10,420 nucleotides of DNA from Betaproteobacteria bacterium. GTDB taxonomy: Bacteria > Pseudomonadota > Gammaproteobacteria > Burkholderiales > SG8-39. Positions 1 to 6,030 of this stretch are shown one piece after another. The notes under the pieces are model-generated. The model was not told the DNA's origin, did not search any database, and saw nothing but the letters and a program-made list of their open reading frames with translations. Location: positions 1-10,420 of the forward strand of contig SHXF01000135.1 of assembly GCA_009693435.1 (NCBI GenBank), read 5' to 3'. Position numbers and translations under genes: made by a program. Positions within the stretch are counted from its first letter, which is position 1; each line of letters starts with the position of its first letter.

Positions 1-26
1 GGCCGGCCCAGTTTTCCGTGCCGGCC
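1..26. repeat. 7-bp-arm inverted repeat downstream of the last gene
   Basis: GGCCGGC (1-7) and GCCGGCC (20-26) are reverse complements with a 12-base spacer, starting about 40 bp beyond the stop of the M20 gene. It could be part of a transcription terminator or a simple GC-rich hairpin. The window ends at base 1, so a following T-run on the minus strand cannot be checked. The remaining bases up to 64 show no supported gene. Confidence 0.35.
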
Positions 27-64
27 GTGTGCCTGTAATTCCCGGCGCGGCCCTCAAGCCACTC

Positions 65-1285
65 TCACGTGGCTTCGAGGCGCTCTACGACGGCCGCCAG
101 CACCTCGCACCCGAGGATGATGTCCTCTTCAGCGGTGTCCTCGACAATGTCGTGACTGCGCCCGCCGATGCTGGGAATGAACAGCATTGCCGCGGGCAGG
201 TAACGCCCCACAACCATCGCGTCGTGCCCGGCGCCGCTTGGCATGCGCATTGCCGGAGCCCGATACTCCGCCGCCGCCGCCTCGATCAAGCTCTCCAGGT
301 CTTCGGCCATGAGGGTCGGGACGATTCGGGCCGTGGGGTGTGCTTCGAGCTTGACGCCACCCTGTCCGTCCAGTCCCGTGATCCATGCCAGAAACTGCAT
401 TTCTATCTGGTCCAGCCTCTCGCTCGAGGTATCACGGCACTCGAAAATCATCTCGGCTCCGCTCGGCACGACGTTCGCCGCGCCGGGACGTACAACCAGG
501 CTGCCGATATTCCACACCGTATCCGGACCCGCCAGCGCCGGCAATTCAGAGTAAACGTGGTGCGCGATCGCAACCAGCGGGCGCAGCGCGTCCTTGCGCA
601 TGCTCATGGGAGTGGTGCCGGCATGATCCGCCTGCCCCGTCGCCGTGATCAGGAAACGTCGAATTCCGACGATCCCGGTCACCACGCCAATCCGGTGCTT
701 CGCAGCCTCCAGACGCGGCCCCTGCTCGATATGCGCCTCTAGATAGGCGATGTGCCGTCCGCGATCCAGGCACCATGCCGGCCCGCCATAGCCGGCCCGC
801 GCCAGTGCATCCTTCAGCGATTCGCCGGCCTGCGATTTGGGCTTGGCAATGTCGGCCTCTGACAGATCACCGCAAAATGAGCGGCTGCCCAGGCACGGCA
901 GATAGGTGCCCTCCTCGTCCTGAAACGAGACGACATCGACGCCCAGCACGGCGACGCGACCCGACTCGATTCGCGAGCGAGCGATCTCGAGTCCATAGAG
1001 GACGCCCATGGCCCCATCCAGCCATCCGCCTTTCGGTACCGAGTCGGTATGTGACCCGATTACGACCGAGCGGGATGCCTGCGTGCTCAGGCCGCGCACA
1101 TTTCCCACCGGATCGATCGCCGCGTCCAGACCGGCCTCCTTCATGCGCCCGAGCAGCCACGCGCGGGACTCCAGATCGGGAGCCGAGAAGGAAACGCGGT
1201 CCACCCCCGAGCCAAATTTTCCGAATTCCGCCAATTGCCTGAGATCGGCGAGCAACCGCTTGTCGTTGATGCGTGCCATGGTCAT
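65..1285 (-). CDS. M20-family Zn amidohydrolase (N-carbamoyl-L-amino acid hydrolase / allantoate amidohydrolase / beta-ureidopropionase type)
   Basis: This 406-residue cytosolic enzyme is expected to hydrolyse an N-carbamoyl or ureido group (or a related amide) from an amino-acid-like substrate, releasing ammonia and CO2 in the carbamoylase case. The family signature is intact. The two-metal site is visible as GSHTDSVPKGG (His79), the WLDGAMG segment (Asp90), FQDEEG (Glu124/Glu125), HIEQGP (His185) and GGRSHDI near the C-terminus (His378). The dimerisation/lid motif ADHAGTTPMSMRKDA (about residues 219-233) and SGAGHDAM (350-357) are also present. Length is normal (about 400-420). It is the last gene of the run, 46 bp after the aminotransferase. 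Two in-frame ATGs exist: the first (1285) has a GGAG only 3 nt away, while the second (1279) has the same GGAG at 9 nt and may be the true start. Sequence alone does not separate allantoate, N-carbamoyl-amino acid and ureidopropionate specificity; family assignment is confident, substrate is not. Confidence 0.93.
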   Translation of the reverse strand: MTMARINDKRLLADLRQLAEFGKFGSGVDRVSFSAPDLESRAWLLGRMKEAGLDAAIDPVGNVRGLSTQASRSVVIGSHTDSVPKGGWLDGAMGVLYGLEIARSRIESGRVAVLGVDVVSFQDEEGTYLPCLGSRSFCGDLSEADIAKPKSQAGESLKDALARAGYGGPAWCLDRGRHIAYLEAHIEQGPRLEAAKHRIGVVTGIVGIRRFLITATGQADHAGTTPMSMRKDALRPLVAIAHHVYSELPALAGPDTVWNIGSLVVRPGAANVVPSGAEMIFECRDTSSERLDQIEMQFLAWITGLDGQGGVKLEAHPTARIVPTLMAEDLESLIEAAAAEYRAPAMRMPSGAGHDAMVVGRYLPAAMLFIPSIGGRSHDIVEDTAEEDIILGCEVLAAVVERLEAT

Positions 1286-1305
1286 CAGCTCCGATTCACA
1301 TCCCG

Positions 1306-1337
1306 CTTGTTGTGCTCAACGCTTGGTGCGCTCAACG
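1306..1337 (-). repeat. imperfect 16-bp tandem repeat spanning the aminotransferase stop codon
   Basis: On the minus strand, CGTTGAGCGCACCAAG (1337-1322) is followed directly by CGTTGAGCACAACAAG (1321-1306), identical at 14 of 16 positions. The first copy contains the last sense codon (CGT) and the TGA stop of the aminotransferase. It makes up most of the 46-bp gap before the M20 gene and looks like a slippage duplication that lengthened the spacer. No function is evident. Confidence 0.75.
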
Positions 1338-2525
1338 TGCGAGGCTTCCAATGTAGTCCCGCAACCGTTGCAGGCCTTCACGCAACTGGTCATCGGCGAT
1401 GGTAAAAGCCACCCGCACGAAGCGGTCGCAACTCGGGCCGAAGGTAATACCGGGAACGCACGCCACGTCGCGTTCCTGCAGGAAGCGCTTCGCAAAGTCC
1501 AGGGACCCGAGGCCAGTGCGTGAAATATCGACCAGCGCGTAGAATGCGCCGGCCGGCACCATGGGCAACAATCCGCTGTTGCCGAAAACATCTACCAGAA
1601 TATCGCGGCGACGGCGATACATGTCGCGAAAAAGGGAAATGCAGTCTGCCGGTCCCGACAGTGCAACCTCGCCCGCCTTCTGGGCGATGGTAGAGGCGCA
1701 CGAAGTGAGCGGCTCCTGCAGGCCGGTTACAACCGATGCGAGCCCGGGCGGGCATATCACCCACCCCAGCCGCCACCCGGTCATCGCATAGGTCTTCGAA
1801 AAGCCCGATATCACGAATGCCCGGTCGGCGATCCCGAATGTACCCGCGGAGACGTGCATGCCGTCGAAAATAATGTCTTCGTAGATCTCGTCGCTGATGA
1901 GGTAAATTCCGCGACTGCGCGCTATTTCGGCCAGGCGGGCCATGATGTCGCGCGGGAACACGGCACCGCTCGGATTACCCGGCGTATTGAAAAGAATGGC
2001 CTTCGTCTTCGCAGTTATCTTCGAGGCGATTTCGTCCGGATCGGGCAGAAAACCCCTCTCCGGCGGCAAGTCGAATCGCACGGCCCTGGCGTTCAACAGA
2101 TGGGCAATGCTTTCATAATTGGGCCATCCTGGATCCGGGATGAGAATCTCGTCCCCGGCATCGACCACGGTTGCAATCGCCGTGTACAGGGCGCCGATGG
2201 CTCCGGTGGTGACCACGACCTGATCGGTCGCGACCTCGACGCCCCAGCGCGTGGAAGTGTGCCGCGCAATGAGTTGCCGAAGCGCGGGCAAGCCTGCATT
2301 CGAGCTGTACTTGGTCCAACCGGCGCGCGCCGCCTCGAAGGCGCCCTCGATGATGTGAGCGGGCGTGGACGCATCAGGTTCGCCCACTTCCAGGTGGATG
2401 ACATTGGGCCGACCAGCGGCCAGCCCCATGATTTCGCGAATTGCGGACCGCGGCATCGACTGCGCCCGCGCCGAAGCCGGCCGAAGCGCCGCGAACGGCA
2501 CTGCGGATGATATTGCTTCAGGCAT
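1332..2525 (-). CDS. class I/II PLP-dependent aminotransferase
   Basis: This is a 397-residue fold-type I aminotransferase, expected to be a cytosolic homodimer moving an amino group between an amino acid and a 2-oxo acid. Visible hallmarks are the glycine-rich cofactor phosphate contact VTTGAIGA (about 105-112), NTPGNPSG (180-187, Asn184 contacting PLP), ISDEIYED (210-217, Asp212 and Tyr215), the Schiff-base lysine Lys244 in SGFSKTYAMTGWRLGW, and the substrate-carboxylate arginine Arg371 in FVRVAF. Length and motif order match the AspC/AAT-like and PatA-like subgroup. The ATG lies 3 nt after the stop of the upstream racemase-like gene. Its ribosome site GGAGG lies inside the last codons of that gene, 8 nt from the ATG, so the two are probably translationally coupled. 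Its likely role is to deaminate the amino acid released by the hydrolases of the cluster; the exact substrate cannot be read off. The stop codon sits within a 16-bp tandem repeat (1306-1337). Confidence 0.95.
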   Translation of the reverse strand: MPEAISSAVPFAALRPASARAQSMPRSAIREIMGLAAGRPNVIHLEVGEPDASTPAHIIEGAFEAARAGWTKYSSNAGLPALRQLIARHTSTRWGVEVATDQVVVTTGAIGALYTAIATVVDAGDEILIPDPGWPNYESIAHLLNARAVRFDLPPERGFLPDPDEIASKITAKTKAILFNTPGNPSGAVFPRDIMARLAEIARSRGIYLISDEIYEDIIFDGMHVSAGTFGIADRAFVISGFSKTYAMTGWRLGWVICPPGLASVVTGLQEPLTSCASTIAQKAGEVALSGPADCISLFRDMYRRRRDILVDVFGNSGLLPMVPAGAFYALVDISRTGLGSLDFAKRFLQERDVACVPGITFGPSCDRFVRVAFTIADDQLREGLQRLRDYIGSLAR

Positions 2526-2528
2526 ATT

Positions 2529-3278
2529 TCATACCTCCATCAGCTTTCCCATGCCGGGAATTGCATCTACAACTCCGCCAGCTCGCAGCGAGGCCCACAG
2601 GATAACCTGATTGGACGACAGTACCGGACACCCGCAGGCATCCTCCAACCTGGCGATACTGCTGAAGGTGGGCAGGTCGGTTGCAAGCAGCACCACAGCG
2701 TCCGCGCCGGACTTTGGCAGCGAGGCGACGAAGCCTTCGAGGATCGCGCCGTCGATCCTGGGGACGTCGCGCATGGCCAGAATGTCCAACGTGGCATCGC
2801 CTGCGAGTTCGTATCCCTGGGCGTCGAAGAACGGCAAGGCCAGCGCATGAATGGCTGCAGGATAGGGTGTCCCCAGAGCCAGACGGCGAACGCCCAACGC
2901 TTTCAGCGCATCGCGCAGCGATGTCCAGGCCGAAACGCAGCGCACCCCGCAGCGCTCGGCAATGTGGGCCACTTTGGCTTCGTTCCAACCCTTCTCCATG
3001 ACGAAGGTCGTCACCATATCCGCATAGGCAATGACATCCACGCCGGTTGCGACGAGTTCGTCCACGGCCCGGTCGATCTGGGTCTCCATGAGCTGCACCG
3101 CTTCGGCGGTGAGATTCCCCCGCGCCATCATCCGCGTCGCATACGCCGCCACCCCCGCGGGAAGGACCGACCAGAACTCGGGCTCGATGACCGAATTGTT
3201 CGCCGGCACCACGAGGCCGATTTTGCACCTGGGGCCGAAGACAGATTTCCGCTCCGCCAAATCAACGATCATCGTCAC
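2529..3278 (-). CDS. Asp/Glu racemase / maleate isomerase-superfamily protein lacking both catalytic cysteines (EutA-like)
   Basis: This 249-residue protein belongs to the superfamily of maleate cis-trans isomerases, arylmalonate decarboxylases and Asp/Glu/hydantoin racemases. Supporting segments are VVPANNSVIEPEF near residue 23 (the P-x-x-N-...-E start typical of maleate isomerases), VIAYADMVTTF (83-92), GTPYP (136-140), and the C-terminal LEDACGCPVLSSNQVILW stretch. The superfamily uses two cysteines as acid/base. Where they are expected, this protein has Asp87 (YAD instead of YACT) and Ala199 (LLATDLPT instead of SCTNLPT), so racemase or isomerase chemistry of the usual kind is doubtful. 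The first in-frame codon is GTG at 3278, in a 4-bp GTGA overlap with the stop of the OCD gene. An ATG two codons later (3272) has AAGGG about 5 nt upstream and is perhaps the better start. EutA of ectoine clusters is the closest contextual analogue. Family confidence is high, function unknown. Confidence 0.88.
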   Translation of the reverse strand: MTMIVDLAERKSVFGPRCKIGLVVPANNSVIEPEFWSVLPAGVAAYATRMMARGNLTAEAVQLMETQIDRAVDELVATGVDVIAYADMVTTFVMEKGWNEAKVAHIAERCGVRCVSAWTSLRDALKALGVRRLALGTPYPAAIHALALPFFDAQGYELAGDATLDILAMRDVPRIDGAILEGFVASLPKSGADAVVLLATDLPTFSSIARLEDACGCPVLSSNQVILWASLRAGGVVDAIPGMGKLMEV

Positions 3279-4279
3279 CCTTCATCGCCACCGATTTCAA
3301 TTTCGGTTCCTCTCCCGGCGGCAATGGCCAGCCGCTCTATGTGCCGGGCAGTCACCAGATCCTGTATCGGCACGCCGATGGATTTGTAATAAGTGAGCTC
3401 GTCGCCGGACTGGCGTCCCGGCCGCTTGCCACTGACAACCTCGGCGATTTCAGCGATCGAGTCACGCGCTATCGCGCCTTCTTTTTCCGGAATCATGAAG
3501 TCGCCCGCATGATCCAGGCAATCCTTTCGGCTGTCGATCACCCGCCTGGCCGCCATCTTCACGGTATCGGTGTCCACCTCGCGGCTGGTCGGCTCGTACG
3601 CCCCTGCCGAGGCGACAAAGGTCCCCGGGCGCAGCCATTTTCCTTCGATAACCGGGGTCGTGGACGTGGTCGCGGCCACGACGATATCCGACTGGCGGAT
3701 GGCTTCCTCGCGGGACGCGAGCAAGCGCATGTCGGAAGGAATGCGGTCCCGGCTGCTCATGCGGCGGATAAAATCCAGCCCGCGCGCCTCGGTTCTGGTC
3801 GCGACCAGCACCGTCTTGAGATCGAATAGCGTCGCGAGAGCCTCCAGTTGATTGCGGGCGACGCGGCCCGCTCCGATGATCGCGACGGTGCGGCTATCCT
3901 TGCGGGCCAGGTGGCGGGCGGCGAGACCGGTCCCGGCGCCGGTGCGCAGGTCCGTCAGATATCCCGCTTCCATCACTGTTGTCGGAAACCCGGTGTTGCC
4001 GTCAAAAAGCGCCACCAGCGCGCTCATGCGCGGAACGCGCTTCTTGTCGTTGCCGTAAAAATCGGAGACGACCTTGATCCCGTAACCGGCCCCGCCGATC
4101 AGGAAGCACGGGTTGAAGATTGCGACCCCCGGCGGGTTCTTCGAGGTCGCGAAGCTGCGCAGCCCCTCGACGGATTTGCCGGCAGCCAGCAGGCTGAAAG
4201 CCTCTGCCTGTATGTCTATGGCGGCCGACATATCCAGCACCGCCCTGCAATCCGCTTCCGACAGCACTCTGATTTTCAT
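3275..4279 (-). CDS. ornithine cyclodeaminase / mu-crystallin family NAD(P)-dependent enzyme (EutC-like by context)
   Basis: This 334-residue enzyme of the OCD/mu-crystallin/alanine dehydrogenase family has a Rossmann fold and is presumably a cytosolic dimer. Members perform NAD-linked deamination or cyclisation of amino acids, or imine/ketimine reduction. Key residues are in place: Lys69 (YGIKVVSDF), Arg112 (LTDLRTGAGTGLAA), the dinucleotide loop IIGAGRVARNQ (about 134-144), the catalytic aspartate region AYEPTSREVD (Asp236), and DELTYYKSIGVPIQDL near the C-terminus. Lys69 and Arg112 fall at the same numbers as in Pseudomonas ornithine cyclodeaminase. The reading frame is open 25 codons further upstream (to 4354). 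The ATG at 4279 is chosen because it gives the usual family N-terminus and has GGGAG at about 6 nt; the extension would also run through a palindrome. It follows the amidohydrolase after a 155-bp gap and overlaps the racemase-like gene. In ectoine clusters an OCD homologue, EutC, occupies a similar setting; whether this one acts on the same kind of intermediate is inference. Confidence 0.94.
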   Translation of the reverse strand: MKIRVLSEADCRAVLDMSAAIDIQAEAFSLLAAGKSVEGLRSFATSKNPPGVAIFNPCFLIGGAGYGIKVVSDFYGNDKKRVPRMSALVALFDGNTGFPTTVMEAGYLTDLRTGAGTGLAARHLARKDSRTVAIIGAGRVARNQLEALATLFDLKTVLVATRTEARGLDFIRRMSSRDRIPSDMRLLASREEAIRQSDIVVAATTSTTPVIEGKWLRPGTFVASAGAYEPTSREVDTDTVKMAARRVIDSRKDCLDHAGDFMIPEKEGAIARDSIAEIAEVVSGKRPGRQSGDELTYYKSIGVPIQDLVTARHIERLAIAAGRGTEIEIGGDEG

Positions 4280-4434
4280 TGCTACTCCCTCGCCACGACA
4301 ATCCGGCAGCACTCGATCGGGCTCGCGGGCAGCCGCCGCATACGGGCGTGACAATTCAAATTGTCACGCCCGGTCGAACGGCGCTACGGCCGTGGCATTG
4401 CGCACGTGAATTCCCGGGTGGCTGGTGCCGCGGA
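4280..4434 (-). other. 155-bp intercistronic gap between the amidohydrolase and OCD genes
   Basis: This is the largest gap inside the gene run. It contains a long palindrome (4343-4372, listed separately) and the ribosome site GGGAG for the OCD gene just before 4279. I see no convincing sigma-70 promoter: the best -35-like hexamer overlapping the palindrome is not followed by an acceptable -10. No separate gene is supported; the open frame through it is only an upstream continuation of the OCD frame. It may hold an internal promoter with an operator, or an RNA processing/stability element that divides the operon into transporter/hydrolase and amino-acid-processing halves. Confidence 0.7.
4343..4372. 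repeat. 30-bp near-perfect palindrome (14-bp arms, 2-bp centre)
   Basis: The left arm CGGGCGTGACAATT (4343-4356) is the exact reverse complement of AATTGTCACGCCCG (4359-4372), with only CA between them. The flanking bases do not pair, so the symmetry has sharp ends. Neither strand has a T-run after it, so a classical intrinsic terminator is unlikely. As DNA it could be an operator for a dimeric regulator (the AT-rich core flanked by TTGTCACG-type half-sites is suitable). As RNA it would form a strong 11-12 bp hairpin with a small AU-rich loop, about 60 nt upstream of the OCD start, which could block 3' decay or serve as a processing site. The symmetry is directly seen; the role is inference. 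Confidence 0.9.
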
Positions 4435-6006
4435 TCAGCCATCGCCGGCGCCGATGTAGCGGTTGACGCCGATATCGATCTCCCAGGTGCGCCGATGCGC
4501 TTCCATGAGATAGGGCAGCATCTTCTGGTTCCGCTCCACTACCGCGTCGAGATCCCGCCTCAACTCGACCATCAGTTCGGCGATTTCTTCCCGCAGTGCC
4601 GCCTCGTCTATTGTGGTGACGCGGCGGTCACGCAAAACGAACCGGCCGTCCACCATGACGTGCTCGACACTTCGCCCGCTCTCGGTAAACACCAGCTGGC
4701 GGGCCACGCTGTTGAGCGGCACGAACGAGGGATCGGACAGATCGAGGATAGCCAGATCGGCCTTCATGCCGACGCCGAGCGCGCCTATATCCCCCTCGAG
4801 GCCGGCGGCGCGCGCACCGTGCACCGTGGCGGCCATGATGGCGTCGTGGGCGGTGGGCGGACCAGGCAGTGGATGGGTGATCGCCGCCAGCGAAGCGAAC
4901 AGCTTCATCGACTGGAACATGTTCTGCGAATCGCTGCAGCTGCAGTTGTCGCACCCCAGCGCGATATTGACGCCTGCTTCCATGTAGCGCCGGATCGGGG
5001 CGACGCCGCTTCGGGTCTTGAGATTACCGACAGGACAGAGAGCGACGTTGGTGCCGGATTCGGCGAGCATGCGGATTTCGTCCGGGAGCATCCACACGCT
5101 GTGGGCCAGGGTAAGCTTCGATGTCAGGATCCCGCAGCGTTTCATGTATTTGATCAGCGAGCCCTCGTCTTTGGCATGTCCCTGCCGGGCCATCAAAGCC
5201 ATCGCTTTCGATTCGTAGATATGGGTGTAGACGGGCACGTCGCGGCTGCGTGATAGGTCTCCGAGCCCGCCCAGGAAGGCCTCGCTGCAGCGCTCCGGGC
5301 TGGTCGGACCGAGCGCCCAGGTGACCCGCGGATGCAGCCCCTGGTGCTTGAGCATGGCAGTCTTTATCAACTCCACGACGTCGGTCCCCTTGCCGAACGG
5401 CTCGACCGCGCCCGACAGCCCGTCCTGCATCGACTGCGGCACGATTTCGTCCCAGAAGGGGATCGACTTCACTCCCGGCACGTCGGCAACCTGCAGGGCG
5501 AAGACGCAGCGAATACCGACGTCGTCATAGGCCTTCAGGATCGTGTCGACATGCGCCTCGTCGTACGGGTAGACCGTAGCCAGATCCTGCACGGTCGTGA
5601 TGCCACTGCGCAGGCATTCCAGAGCGCCCAGCAGGGTGCGCGCCCGGATTTCTGCGCTGCTGCGCTTGGGAAATGCCGGCGGCAACGCGGAAAGAACCCA
5701 CAGCTCCAGCGGGATCGTCTCGAAACACCCCTTCAGCAGAACGTCATGCGAGTGATAGTGCGAATTGACGAAGCCCGGAATGACGAGCTTGCCCCTGGCG
5801 TTGACCAACTCGAGCGCGGCGCCGGCAGGCAGCTCGGGTATGCCGCGCGCTGCCGAGACATCCGCGCTCATGCCCTTGCGGCAAGCCGCGATCCGGTCTC
5901 CGACGACGAGCAGATCCTTTTCCTGGGGATGGTGTATGTCGCCGTCGTGCTCGAACACCCGAGCGCCGGCGATCAGGACTGCGGATGGAGATAAAGTTGC
6001 AGGCAT
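4435..6006 (-). CDS. amidohydrolase-superfamily enzyme, Atz/Trz / cytosine-guanine deaminase-like
   Basis: This 523-residue metal-dependent hydrolase of the Atz/Trz (chlorohydrolase, guanine deaminase, S-adenosylhomocysteine deaminase) group normally removes an amino or chloro group from a heterocycle, or opens a cyclic amidine/amide, using one Zn or Fe ion. An N-terminal beta-sandwich (about 1-72) precedes the TIM barrel. Metal ligands are visible: PGFVNSHYHSHD (His83, His85), YTHIYESK (His262, with Glu265), LAHSVWM (His302) and GCDNCSCSDSQNMF (Asp353). CPVGNLKTRSGVAPIRRY (324-341) is the usual substrate-loop stretch. After the barrel the composite domain returns (VGMKADLAILDL, then VMVDGRFVLRD). 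A charged, helical C-terminal tail of about 60 residues makes it longer than the usual 440-480. The start has GGAGG at 5 nt. It lies 24 bp after the M24 gene. The cysteine-rich GCDNCSCSD loop by the catalytic aspartate is unusual. Superfamily certain, substrate unknown. Confidence 0.94.
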   Translation of the reverse strand: MPATLSPSAVLIAGARVFEHDGDIHHPQEKDLLVVGDRIAACRKGMSADVSAARGIPELPAGAALELVNARGKLVIPGFVNSHYHSHDVLLKGCFETIPLELWVLSALPPAFPKRSSAEIRARTLLGALECLRSGITTVQDLATVYPYDEAHVDTILKAYDDVGIRCVFALQVADVPGVKSIPFWDEIVPQSMQDGLSGAVEPFGKGTDVVELIKTAMLKHQGLHPRVTWALGPTSPERCSEAFLGGLGDLSRSRDVPVYTHIYESKAMALMARQGHAKDEGSLIKYMKRCGILTSKLTLAHSVWMLPDEIRMLAESGTNVALCPVGNLKTRSGVAPIRRYMEAGVNIALGCDNCSCSDSQNMFQSMKLFASLAAITHPLPGPPTAHDAIMAATVHGARAAGLEGDIGALGVGMKADLAILDLSDPSFVPLNSVARQLVFTESGRSVEHVMVDGRFVLRDRRVTTIDEAALREEIAELMVELRRDLDAVVERNQKMLPYLMEAHRRTWEIDIGVNRYIGAGDG

Positions 6007-6030
6007 CGGTCCCTCCTCGCGTCCGGCCGG

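Noticed and set aside
6..57. Possible TTG-started gene leaving the left edge on the minus strand
   Set aside because: The frame is open to the edge, but only about 17 codons are visible, with no ribosome site at a proper distance and no recognisable product.
4280..4354. 25-codon N-terminal extension of the OCD gene
   Set aside because: The family N-terminus begins at the ATG at 4279, which has a good ribosome site; the extension runs into the palindrome and has no family counterpart.
4343..4372. Intrinsic terminator reading of the long palindrome
   Set aside because: No T-run follows the hairpin on either strand, and the genes on both sides run in the same direction within one functional cluster.
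4279..5253. 324-codon plus-strand open frame opposite the amidohydrolase
   Set aside because: Low-complexity His/Arg/Asp-rich translation with no recognisable motif; the minus-strand amidohydrolase explains the region fully.
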